Below, piece after piece: positions 11,280 to 22,410 of a stretch of DNA of 64,000 nt. The position numbers were made by a program, and so were the translations under genes. The stretch lies in assembly GCF_000350225.1 (NCBI RefSeq), contig NW_005178903.1, positions 206,453 to 270,452 on the forward strand, read 5' to 3'. Origin of the DNA: Chondrus crispus (lineage: Eukaryota > Rhodophyta > Florideophyceae > Gigartinales > Gigartinaceae). How positions within the stretch are numbered: position 1 is the stretch's first letter; every line of letters starts with the position of its first letter. The notes under the pieces were generated by a model, which was not told the DNA's origin, searched no databases, and was given only the letters and a program-made list of their open reading frames with translations.

Positions 11280-11626
11280 AGCTGCGTACCTGAGAAAGGG
11301 GTGTCGCTCAATAGTGCCTACTTTAGTAGTGCTTCCCTCTACATAGTGCTATGGCTCACCCTCTGGCACAGGATATCATAAGCTCACACGTGTATCATCC
11401 GGCAAGGTTCAGTACAGGGGACCCTACGCATTAGTGCTGCTCCGTGTGAGACCCCAAAAACGGCACTATTGGGAGGGTAGCATTAGTAAGTGACGCCGAC
11501 ACATCCATTTACAGGCACTCGGAAATTAACATTTGCCTGATCGGCGTTGGTGTTCTATCATGTTTTGCAGTGAGAAACGCGCGCTTTACTCACCTTAGAT
11601 GCGATAAAGCGTCTGAAACTTGGCAC

Positions 11627-11916
11627 TCAGATGCCAGAAGTTCCAGATCTCCAACACAATTCCGCGATTTCCAGCGCAGAGGGTATAGCGCTTCTTCCTA
11701 TCGTATCCCCAGCGCTCTCATCTTCATCACTTGATTGTGTTTCAGGTGGATTCCGCACCGCACGCACTGCGTCGAGGTAGCAGCTTGAAAAACAGGCCTG
11801 TTTCGTCGACATTGTAGATGTTCTCTGGGTCGAAATTGCGCAAACGTGATCGCAGAATGTTGATGTCTTTTGCGACTTCCTGCACTTGTACTTGCCCTCC
11901 CTCCCCGTGCAGGGCT
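11627..11916 (-). pseudogene. Tigger transposase, DDE start and tail (continuation)
   Basis: Continues the transposase of 31275-31727 with LHGEGGQVQVQEVAKDI and the first catalytic block NIYNVDETGLFFKLLP, which holds the first Asp of the DDE triad. Soon afterwards the frame stops (11742). Another frame carries an acidic tail (PPETQSSDEDESAGD) to 11627. The rest of the DDE domain is absent, so a large internal deletion made this copy non-autonomous before or after the LTR insertion. Confidence 0.8.
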
Positions 11917-12455
11917 TGTAACAACTTGTGGGTTGTCGCTATTGCGTAGGCGTGATTGGTAGTGTTAGTCGGTAGAGATAAAGAGGAGGAAAAATATGTA
12001 AGGCAAAGGGGGCGAAGAGAGGCAATGTCGCTCAGCACGAATGTCATCCGTGTGTGCGATGCCTTTACTCAGACCAGCTTTGTCTGTGGCTAAGTACTAC
12101 ACAGCCAAGAACTCGCGGCCCGCGAAGTTCATCGGTCCTGCCATTGCGGTCCATGTCCTGTCCGGAGGACCGTAAAGGGATAGAACCAATTGCTGTGTTC
12201 GGACGTTGTCTGAACCAGGGAAATAATCTGATTCAAGGCGCACTACCGCGTGGTATAGAGAATATTATTCCGTATAGTGAACGGTAGTAATTTACAGAGC
12301 ACATCAAAGTGAGATCACTCGGTATGAGCGGGAGCTCACCTGCCAATTCAGGCAGCAGAGGCGTGTGCCTCACGGTTAGCCACGTTATAGAGCTATCCCT
12401 GTTATTACGGGTCTAATCCCACGTAGTGGGCGAGCTCAATCAACGAGGTGTTACA
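11917..12455 (-). repeat. 3' LTR of the nested WLDD gypsy
   Basis: Same 539 bp as 30736-31274 with about seven substitutions. Just upstream on the minus strand is CATGGGGCAC, a short purine-rich tract that corresponds to ATGGGGAAC beside the 3' LTR of the 47192 element. It is the likely plus-strand primer. Confidence 0.9.
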
Positions 12456-12498
12456 GTGCCCCATGAGTAAGAATGGCGGCTACCAAGCGAAGTCATGA

Positions 12499-15400
12499 TT
12501 AAGAAGACTGAGATACTGCTTTTCCCTTAAGCTTCCGGGACCCGGTTGTCTTCAGTAATTCAGTCAGGAATTCCGGAAGATCTTCCTGAACTTGGCTGAG
12601 GGGTTCCCAGGTCATATCGACTTCATCGGGTAAACCTTCCCACTCTACTTCAATTTCGATGCGTTCGTCTCGTAGGCGAATGCCTCGGAGTGCTTTAGCA
12701 TCTTAAAAAGTAGCTTCTGCGTGTTCAGCTGCTCGCTGCAATTTCGGATTCGCAGCTTTCCCGTCCATGTCTGCGCGGTACAGCTGAAGCCTCCTTGCGT
12801 GAACCGTCGATCGTTTGGAGTCCAACAGGTCTTCGACTTCGTAGACAAGGTCGGAGTGGACAGAAACAATTCGACGCGGTCCTGTCCAGATGAATTGCAA
12901 TTTGTGACCCTTCGTAACAGCGCGGCGTACCAGAACGAAATCTCCCTCGTTGAAATTTACATGCCGTAAATTGGTCTTACGATTATGCTCATCGACCTTC
13001 CGCTCCCGAGATTTTTCGGCTCGCAGTTTAACATCTCGATGCATATCTTCCAATGCGGCTTGCATCAAGTCAATATTGACTAATTGTCTTGCGCGCACTT
13101 CGTCCAAGCTTGGCAAATTCTTGTTTCTCTCGAGCGGAAGAGCGGAAAGCAGTGGTCTAGTAGGGACGTGTCCAGTGTAGACTTCCAGCGGTGTGCGGTG
13201 AACTCCAGGTTGATTCTTGTTTCTCAATCCCAATCGTTTGAGCGGAGCTTGATTCAGGACGCTTTGCGCGCATTCTGTTACAGCTGGCCAATCTTGCGGT
13301 GACAGCTTCTATTCGCTGCAAAGCGCACAGCAAGCTCTGAGTACCTCTCGGCACACGCGTTCTACGGTTCCATTTGACCAAGGGGAGTAAGCAGTTGTGA
13401 AGTGGTGATGAACACGGAATTCAGAAGACAATTCTGTTAAGAGTTGGTTCTTGAAATGCGAACCTTGGTCGCTCACTAACCATTTCATTCCACCAAAAGA
13501 ACCAATCCACGTCGTGAGAGCATTTGCTGCTTCCTTACAAGTGGCAGCCGCAGTAGGCCACAGCCACACGTAGGAAGAATGGTCGTCTCGAATAATGAGT
13601 AGGTAAGACTTGCCTTCTGTACTCTTTCCCATAAACAGGTAGTCCATGTGAATTACATCGTTGGGTCTTTCTCCGTGGAGTGCACGCGCCAGAGGCCGCG
13701 GAATGACGTTGCCAGAACGGGTGATAAGACAATGCAGGCAGCCTTTTACCAACTCCTCGACGTCCTTATCGAGAGATTCCCAAAAGAAGTTTTCTTTCAG
13801 AATGCTTCGAGTTGCTTCTATACGTCGGTGTCCGATTGAACCACAGTGGGAGACGACAATGAGCTTGAGTTGCAGCTCAAGGTCAGCACCGGGAATCCAG
13901 ATACGACTGTTGTGCTTCCAAAGATTTTCTTCAGAGTCCAGAATAATATTCTGTTTAGAGATTCGCTCAGACATGAAGTTCTCTTGTGACGCCCTCACGA
14001 TCTCTAGGTCTGGCCGGACGAATTCTTCAGCAGCAGGGATTATCTGACAGGACGATTCAATGAGACTGGAGAGGGTCTTCATCGATTTGCCTTGATTCCT
14101 ATAACCCCTAGTCCAGCGAGTCGGTATGTCCGTAAAGATGTTCGATTTGCCTTCAATGTGTTCGATGAGGTACGGAAATCTTGACAAAAAGAGTGCCCAA
14201 CGCTGAACCTTTGAGACAATGTGTCGTCCAAGGGCAGGTTCGAGTGCTAGAGGAGCGAACACGAAAAGTAGATTGCGATGGTCGATGTAGATATGAGTCG
14301 GTTGTGACCCCATCAAAATGTAGTCGAGCTTATCGAAAGTTTCGAATATAGCGAACCCTTCCTTCTTGAAGGTAATCCATCCGAATTGTGCACCCTTGAA
14401 CTCAGATCCGAGGAATGCGAGAGATTCGTGTCGTTGTTCTTCCAGCGGTAGGTCTAGGTTCTCGAGCGTACATTGTGTCACGACGGCGGACCAGAGTTTT
14501 TGTGAAGCATTAGTGTAGATACATATTTCCATTCCTGGCTTCGGATAGGATAGCTTCACGGCGTTGCGCAGCGTGTCTTGTAAATCGCGAAATGCATTGA
14601 TGTGGGTTGTGCCCCAAGACAGGGTGCTCAACGCAATTTTCTTGATCAAGCGCTTCGTGCGCGTGCTGGAAAGAAAAGCCTCTTCGAGGATGTTGTTAAG
14701 AGGTTCGACACGGCGAGAAAAATCTGGGATCGTGTGCGACATCCATCGGCAGCAGTAGATGAATTCGCTAAGCTCATCGGCTGTGACGGGACTGTCCATG
14801 TCTCGGAGTCCTTGGAGCCTTGCCGGGTCCAGAGTGTACCCATCAGCTGAAATGACACGGCCGCACCCTTTGACACTGCCGGCGAGGAAGACCGATTTAA
14901 GTGCAGAAAGGAAGAGTCCATGCTCGGAACAAGTAGCGAAAAATTTTGCTAGTTGGGCAAGGAGCTCGACCTCTCCCATTGCGAGAAGGTTAAAATCATC
15001 AAGCCAAGCCTTGTGATTTGCTCGCAATTCGCTGAAAAGGGGCTCAACGGTGCTTTGAAAGTAGGAGGTCGCGTTGGCGAGTCCAGGGAGTACCAGCTTC
15101 GAGGCTAGCACGCTCTTTAGAGTAATGATACCACAAGCAGAATAAGATTCTGGATGCAAAGGCAATTGGCAGCACGCAGATACAAAGTCTAAACTCGCAA
15201 AACAAGTGCTTCCCGCGAAGTCCATTACCTCAGAGTCCAGGTTAGGCATCGGCCACGATTCCTTCACTGTCGCAGCAATGACCGGTCTCAGGTCAATCGC
15301 CATTCTGTTGGCATGAGGACACAGAAATCTATCTCCAAGAGCTTCTCAGCATACTTCTCCATGAATGCAGGCTGTTCTGGAGAATAGCAACGTGCCTTGA

Positions 15401-15502
15401 CGCGAACAGGGGATTTTCCTGGTTCGAGTCGTACCGGCATCGGTTCGACGTTGGCCGGTCGGGTTTTTCCCAGCCTTAGTCGAAAATCTGCTTGTACTGT
15501 TG
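12499..15502 (-). pseudogene. WLDD gypsy RT-RNase H-integrase (3' half)
   Basis: Begins with LRLGKTRPANVEPMPVRL, then RT. About 20 residues of RT are missing near 15300 compared with the 47192 relative, with a frame change. The catalytic box is AWLDDF (14995-15006), W replacing the usual Y. RNase H, an H..H..CX2C integrase zinc finger and the integrase core (MDYLFMG, SDQGSHF, NGTVERV) follow. In-frame stops lie at 13309-13311 (TAG where the relative has Trp) and 12703-12705. After the second stop the frame still encodes a chromodomain-like end (VEWEGLPDEVDMTWEPL) to a stop at 12499. Confidence 0.85.
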
Positions 15503-15507
15503 AAAGA

Positions 15508-16176
15508 TGTAGCATAAACACCCCCAACGGAGAGGGGTGTATGCACAGCTCGACGCAGACCCCGTCCGAACGGGAAGACGGGGGTGAGGCGGGACACCAG
15601 CTAACGGCACCGGGCAGCGGGCCCGGGTAGCGTGGTAGAGCGGGAACGGAGAGGACGCCGGTACGGGCGAGCGGTCCGACGCCTCGACGCCCCGACGCGG
15701 TACTGGGTAACGATCCAGTACCGACGGGCGGAGGCGGAGGCAACTCGTGGGCGTACCGCGCGCGTCCTCAACCCGCGCTCGGTGCCGCTCTAAGGTAGTT
15801 AGCGAGCGCTACCTTAGAATAAGCGGGAAGTCGGACCTTGACGGTCGGTGGGTAACAAGTCCGTGCTTGTCGCCCTTCCCCGCCGCCGGTCCGCTCCATA
15901 TTTAATGTACATAATAACCTATCATAATAGTACAGTACCGATGTACTGTAGTGACGTACTGTAGCGGTCGGTCGACACTGTAATACTGTCAGCCATCGGG
16001 GCTGACAGTACACGTGTGCACGCGCACTTCGGTCCCGCGCGTACACGTGTACACGTGCGCCCCCTGTACTTGGGGATACACGTGGTGGTACTGTAGAGCA
16101 TCGAGCCCTACAGTAACCGATCCGATTCTGAGTTGATCTAATCTAAAGTAAAGCCCCAGGGGGGGTTTATGCTACA
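15508..16176 (-). repeat. 3' LTR of chromodomain gypsy copy 2
   Basis: 669 bp, bounded by TGTAGCATAAAC and GTTTATGCTACA. On the minus strand it is preceded directly by the tract GAGGGGGGGGCCG, a good polypurine primer for plus-strand synthesis. Confidence 0.92.
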
Positions 16177-16177
16177 C

Positions 16178-16226
16178 GGCCCCCCCCTCAAGAGGGAACG
16201 TCCGCGTTCACATGTGCTTGTAGGGC
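16178..16226 (-). repeat. Duplicated pol end plus polypurine tract, LTR-proximal copy
   Basis: About 49 bp match 20982-21030 at roughly four bases in five, including the stretch TCCGCGTTCAC and the CTCAAG that carries the pol stop codon on the minus strand. This copy touches the 3' LTR and is the functional-looking tract. Confidence 0.7.
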
Positions 16227-19200
16227 TGTTCCTGCTTCCCTCCTCGACTCGATCCTCTTTTCCCCAATCGACCCTCGCCTGCGTCCGTCTTACGCTTCTT
16301 CGCGCGCCGTGGGCTCCGTTCCTTACTTCCCCCTTCCGTTCATGTTCTTTCCGTTGGCTGTCTTCCCTCTCCGTCCCGACACCAGCGAAGTTGCCTTCCT
16401 CACGTCTGCCTATTGTCGGTCGGTCGGGTCCTCGCGCACGCGCGACTTTCCTTTGTTCCCTTTCGAATTCTGATGCTCCGTTCCCCTCGTCCGTCCTTCC
16501 CCTTCGTGCTCCTCGCCGTCGGCGGCGAGGGCATTGCGCGCGGCCGTCGCGTTTCCGTCGTCGTCCCTTGCCTCGGTAGCGAGAGTACAGTACGCAGCCG
16601 TTGGGTTTATTCTTGGCTTCTCTCGCAATCGGTAGCGAGGGCACGGTGTGTCCGTGTATTGGTTGACCTCCCCTTTCTGCCGAGTCTCGGGCTCGCCGGA
16701 GGGGGTCAGCGCGACCATGGCGGTGGCGGTCGGTACCGCTCGTTCACGGAGCCATTGCCATGCCGCTCCTCGCCACTGGAGGTGAAAAGGCGTCAGCGCG
16801 GTTTTCTTGTGGTCGTCTCCCCATCGGGGATTTGTCCTATTAGCTTCCCTCACACCACGCTACGTCTTCCACTCTGCATCGCCCGTTGCGTAGCATGCGC
16901 GCGGCCTACGGGGGCGGCGACGTGGCGACGGGGCTCAGCGAGACGAGGCCCGGCGGAAGGTCGGCGAGACGGCGCGCGGCGGAGGGCGAGGGCGCGAAAC
17001 GCAGCTCGTCCATCTGCATGAGGAAGGCCGGCTGCGAGGCAGGCGGAGCGGCGTGAGCGCGTGCGGAAGAGGAAAGGTGGGGTCACCGGACCGACGGTGA
17101 GGGCAGGCGGAGGACACGAGGGGGTTGAGCGGGACGTGACTGCCCCACGTGCGCGCGCGTTTCTGTCCAGCAACTACGGTAGAGCCCATTCTCTACAGTG
17201 TGACATGCACGCGCGCGTGCTGTCCAGCAATTCACGTGCGTAAAAGCGCCTTGACCTTGATAAAATCACCCAAAAAAATTCCAAAAAATAAATTTCCCGC
17301 GAAAATGTATTTTTGCCGAAAAAATCGCAGCGCAGTCCGTGACGTGTGGTGCGGCCCCACCACGTCAGCGCCAGCGCCAGCAGCCGCTCCGCGTGCGCTC
17401 GGGTAGTGCCATCGGGCTCTAAGAGGGACTCCGTGTCATCGAGCACGTCCTTGAGGGCGGCGCTGATCTCGTCCATGGTCACTAACGCGACCTCGTCGAC
17501 GAGGTCTCGGCGGCTTCATCGACAATCGTGCTCTCTCTTCGGGTCTTGGTCGTTCCAATACCGAGCCTTAGGCGTCTCTGCGAGTGCAGTATCTTTCTTC
17601 TTCCCTTGAACGGTGAGGACACTCGTGTGGCGACGTTGTGTCACGGTCCAAACCGTTCGTGTGTACCCCGGTGTAGTGCAATGCGCCTGTCGGGCAGAGA
17701 CCGCGGTCCGATGGTCCAGCAAAAACAACAACAGCAACAAAAAGAAGAACTGCCAATGGCACAGCGCTACGGAGTGTCCGACTCTCCCTTCTCTGTTTAA
17801 ACGAGCTTGCCACTCGTAGTAGCTCAGATCCCTGATGGGGGGGGGGCACAGAAAAATAACCCGGCCCGGGATCGGTGTGGTAGAGACTTGCGAAGAGAAT
17901 TGCTCGACGAGTGTGGGGTGGGGCGCGTACGTAGATACCTCGATTCCACTGGGTGGTAAGGCCAATGCTCGTTGAGCTTCTTCGACACCTTGTAACGCGA
18001 CAAGGCCTTCGACGGGGGCGTCGCAACGCAGCCCGACGGGATGAAATGAAAGTAGCAGCGCTACGTCAACTGTGCCGCCCGATGGCTCGAAACACCTACA
18101 CCGCTTCGGTCGCAACCGACACCGATGGTACCAACACTGGCTCGTAATACGACGGAGCCCTTCGAGGGAGACGTCGTTGCAACAGTCTCCGTCGGAAAAT
18201 GGGTCACAGTAGCAGCGCTACGTCAACTGTGTCGCTCGACGGCAAAGAGACCTACACCGGTTCGGTCGCAACCGAGGTCGATGGCACCAACACAAGATAA
18301 GGGAAAAATATGTAGAATTAGAGATAGAAAAGGATAGGGAAATAAAAGAAAGAGAAAAGGGAACCCCGAGCGATAGAGGATGCCGTAGGCTTAGGTAATA
18401 GGGAGCGTCTTGGTAGAGACGGACTTCGACCAAGGCGACATTCAACTCCGGCAACTCGGGTTACCTTTACTGACTTGGTCGTCAGAGGGCTAAGGTATAT
18501 ATCGCCCCGCCGAAGCCAGTACAGTAGCTCGCGGCGCTATATCCTAGATCTAATCTAGTGTCAGCAAAATTAATGCCAACTAATTAACTAAATGAAATAA
18601 AATAATTAAAAATTAAAAATTAAAACTGTGCAATTATTCCCACGTGTGTCCCCCAAACCCGGACTACCTTTCATATCCAAGTGTTTTCCTTTCTTTTCAC
18701 CCCCCTTTCCAGGTGCATATTGCACTACACCCGGGGAGGGGTCGAACCTGGAGTAGAGGTCGATCGGGCATCACGAAGGCCTCTTATTATGCCACGCTCT
18801 TTCCTCAGCTTGCTACAGTCGACGTTGTCAGACAATTGCCGCCTCCCTCTGACTCCGCAGATGTATCGGGGGTTCCTTTTTTTGCACCACCCCACGTTCG
18901 AGCGACAGGGCATGGGGCGCCGTTGCAGACTGCGAGGTTTTCGGAAGGTGGCTCGCGACGTGCCCCTGTTCCACTCTGACCGTTCGTGTAGTCATCGGCG
19001 CACGGCGCCGAGCCTTCTTATACCTCTCCCCGTATCGGGAAGTTGTTCCCGTCTCATTCGCACCGCCTTTCTGTCGATCGTGCGTCACACTGGACCACTT
19101 CCATATCGTGAAGGCCTTGTTGTGTCGTCGGGTTCCTTCCCGGCTGGAGGGGCTCGTTCTGGACCTTCGGGGGCCCATCTATTGTCCTTTTTCTCTCTCG

Positions 19201-20981
19201 TTCCGGACTTGGGCGTGTTCTCCGGTCAACTGTACGAGGTCGACGTCGGTCCCGTCGATAGTCCGGGGGCGGTGGGGTCTTCGCGCGCTCGTAGTTACGC
19301 GGCTCTGCGATGGCAGTCGATACCGCCTATCTCTGAACTGTAGACTGCCGCCCTCCACTGTCTCGCCGTGACCTAGCCGTTCGGTAGCTGGCGGCGATTG
19401 GGTCCCCTCCTTCGCATCGTATACGGTGGAGGACCTACGACCTGTTTTTGGGTGCCTGTCGCGTCGGCCGAGGGTGCCGCGGTCACGCAGGGGCCATAAG
19501 TCACTATGCCGCCTCAGCGGCTGTGGGCGGCGTGGGCGCTATCTTCGCTGTGGCACGGGATGAAGATCCCGTCCGGGCATGCGGTGCGTCTCAGGTCTGT
19601 TGGGGAGGGTTATGCGCGCCGTCCCGCCCCCTCCGCCTTCGCCACCCCGGAGTGGTCCTTACCTCGGGTGAGGCGATTTGCCCGGTTCGTCGTAGTAATA
19701 AGATCCGAGTCGTCCCCCCTCACCGTCGATGGCGAGGGCTAGTGTCGGTCTTGAGGGCGCCGTGTCCTCTGCGCTGCCGCCCTCAAGCGACCCGAGGCGA
19801 GAGGTTAGCTGACTTGGTCGGTGACGACGGCGACTCCGTCGTCCCTATGCAAAGGACGCCGAAGGGGAAAAGAAGGGGGAGTAGCGCGGCGTGAATCGTC
19901 GCTCCTGGCGTTCTTTCGCCACTGTACGGCGCGGTCGTCGCGATTATGGCCGCCGCGACAACGCAGTACCTGCCTTTTCGTTTGGAGCGGTGGTCACTCC
20001 AGCGCGCGCCAGGCAGTGGCAGCTGAGTGCTCGGCGCCTCTTTCCGTTTGTGTGCTGAATGATCATCCAGGACGGAGGGGAATCAGCGCGGGTTCTCGTG
20101 GCTTGGTACCGCCTCACCCCTTAGGCGTTTGTTGCCAGATGTCGGACACAACGCCCGCTTCGTTGTCCTGTCGACGATTACGTGTGGTGCGGGTGGCGCG
20201 TCCCGCACGTGCCACACGCGCATGACGGTGTAATTTCCCACTTGCCCTTAATTTCATCTGCTTTTAATTTTCTGCCGTCGGTGCCGGCGGTTGGCCAGAA
20301 CGGTCTGTGCCGAATTTACAGTGCATACCGCAGACTGACAGTGAGGCGGGTCGACAGTTGTGGCACGAGTTCCGCGCCGACGTATTAATTGGGGTTCGGG
20401 CTTGTTCACCTCGTCCTCACTTGGTCCGTACCTTGAGCATGGGTACGCCTCCATTGCTCCTCGTGCCTTATTTTAGGCGCCCCGTACGTTCGCGTACTCA
20501 CGCACCGGCGCCAGGTTATCGAGGCGACCCTTTCGGTGGGCATGGCACGCCACAAAGCGCGTGAAATCCCACGCCCTACCTTGTGAGTTGGCGTTTCACA
20601 ATTGGCGATTCGAGAGTTCATGCAGATCGCTGCTGCGCCCCTGTGGCGGCGAGGGGATTCGGGACCCCCTGACTCATGCTGTCGTGTTAATGCCCCTGTG
20701 GGCTACCACGGCTCTGGTCCGTATTGTCGGCTGGGAGGGTCCGTTGTTCTTCTCCGTTAGTTGCCGCTTCCGCTGGGATTGTCGTAGGGCAGCCCGTACT
20801 GCTTGCTGTCAAGCGACTTCTTCGCGTTTCCGTGCTCCTTTCGAGGATCTTCGTCCGGTGTTGCTCCTGGAGTCGTGTGACTCCCTTCCCGTGGGGGAGG
20901 TTGGAGGACCTGTGTCCTTGCCCCTTTATCGGAATTTTGCCTAACCGCGGTCGGTTACCTTTATCCCAAAAGGAGCGGTTA
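16227..20981. other. 4.8-kb cargo between pol and 3' LTR
   Basis: GC-rich DNA with many overlapping ORFs on both strands and no domain I recognise. Longest are 18681-19343 (+, 220 codons), 16413-17021 (+, 202) and 17516-18115 (-, 199). Composition (Arg, Ser, Pro, Leu rich) is what random GC-rich frames give. It contains an AT-rich island at 18570-18640, a run of ten G at 17836 and an 87-bp direct repeat. Some plant Tat-lineage gypsy elements (Grande, Retand) carry extra or antisense ORFs at this place. Whether this DNA encodes anything is open. Confidence 0.5.
18051..18293. repeat. Direct repeat, 87 bp, within cargo
   Basis: 18051-18137 and 18208-18293 match closely from AGTAGCAGCGCTACGTCAAC to ACCAACAC, separated by 70 bp. 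The repeat contains AGCAGCGCTACG and a run ending GGTCGCAACCGA. No function is evident. Confidence 0.8.
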
Positions 20982-21030
20982 GGGGCCCCCTCCTCAAGCG
21001 TGAACTTCCGCGTTCACGTTTGAGTTGAGG
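20982..21030 (-). repeat. Duplicated pol end plus polypurine tract, pol-proximal copy
   Basis: Real 3' end of integrase (stop 20994-20996) followed by GAGGAGGGGGCCCC on the minus strand. A polypurine tract belongs next to an LTR, but here the LTR is 4.8 kb away. The pair with 16178-16226 brackets the extra DNA. Confidence 0.7.
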
Positions 21031-22410
21031 TCCATGCCGGTGCGTCTCCGGAGGCGTTGGGCGTAACGACACACCAACTCCTCCGGGACGTGAGTCCGCG
21101 CAGTCCAAGTGGGCGTGTCGTAATCCGCCCACTTGACGAGGAACTCGATAGTTCCGTCTTCCATAGCACGGTGCTTCAGTAGTCGCTCGGCAGCGTACTG
21201 TGTCCCCTCTCTCACCTTGTCGGCGAGGTCAGCTGGGGTTTTTGTGCTCGCCCGTAGTGCGTCCGTCTGCGGTGGCGCGTATACGCAGCGATCTGCGGAG
21301 ACCCGCTCAGTGACCCCATCACGATCGATCGTGATGGTTCTGTGGTCGTTCGCGAGGACGCGGTAGGGTCCGACCGTGGGGGACCCGAGCTTGTTCGAAG
21401 TCTTCCCCCCGTCGATGGGGTTGAGGTATACGTACTCTCCCTGATGGAGTCGCGAATTGATCCGTCGTATGCGCTTATCGAAGTCGCGCTTGTAGCGAGT
21501 CTGCGTCCGACGCAGGCTCCCGTAGGCCCACTGGATTGTCGAATCCAAGGTCTTGAGGAATTCGGCACGTTGGTTCCCCCTGTCGGCAGGGGGAACGTCA
21601 CCGTCGGCTCGTCGAAGCGAAAACTCCGGCAGTGGTCTGCTGAGCACGAGCTCGAACGGCGTCGTGCCGGTGGTGCGGTGTACGTGGGAGTTATACGCGT
21701 ACGTAAGCGTCCCCACGTACACATCCCAGTCGTCTTGATGCTCGCCTACGTAGTTGCGTAGCATCGCAGCGATCGTTCGGTTGTATCGCTCAACTTGCCC
21801 GTTCGTCTGGGGATGGTATGCCGATGTGTACATATTAGTTATCCCCAGAACACGGCACGTGCTGTGGAAGAACTTGGCGTTGAACTGCAGTCCGTTATCC
21901 GACAGCAACGTGCGCGGGACGCCGTCTTTAAACACCCACGATTCGCAGAACGCAACTGCGACGGTGTATGCGGTTATCGTGCGGAGCGCCACGACTTGCG
22001 TCAGCTTACTGAAGCGGTCCATAGTCACGAGCAGGAACAGTTTCCCTGTCTTCGTCTTGGGGAGCGGCCCCAAGATGTCGATCGCGAGGCTCTCGAGGGG
22101 CCTCGTAGCTGGAAACAATCTCAATCGGTTGAGATGTTTCCTCAGCTTCACCCGGTTCATCGCGCAGGTTTGACACCCTCGCTCCGTGGCTGCGACGTCT
22201 GCAACCAGGTGGGGCCAGTAGTACTCGCGTCGAAGTGCGTAGTACATACGGTTCTGGCCCGGGTGCCCCGCGATGGCCGGGTTGTGGCACAGGCGAAGGA
22301 GCCTGGCGCGGAGCGTCCGAGGTACCACCACCTGAACGATATCAGGGTCGAAAGGGTGTCTCCGTTTGAGCACCCCTTGGTGGTCCTCGAAGAACGCGGA
22401 GTCCCGGGAC
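20994..22410 (-). pseudogene. Integrase with chromodomain, chromodomain gypsy copy 2
   Basis: The H-H-C-C zinc finger runs H..H..CX2C (RLCHNPAIAGH...CQTCAMN). The catalytic core has D (LAIDILGPLP), D (LLSDNGLQF) and E (TNGQVERYN). The C-terminus (ERLLKHRAMEDGTIEFLVKW, then YDTPTWTARTHVPEELV) is a chromodomain; in chromoviruses this module directs integration to marked chromatin. The stop is at 20994. The domain itself is open and intact; only the upstream frame link is broken. Confidence 0.9.

Noticed and set aside
18681..20225. Antisense env-like or cargo genes on the plus strand
   Set aside because: No signal peptide, membrane segment or conserved motif convincing enough; kept only as unexplained cargo DNA.
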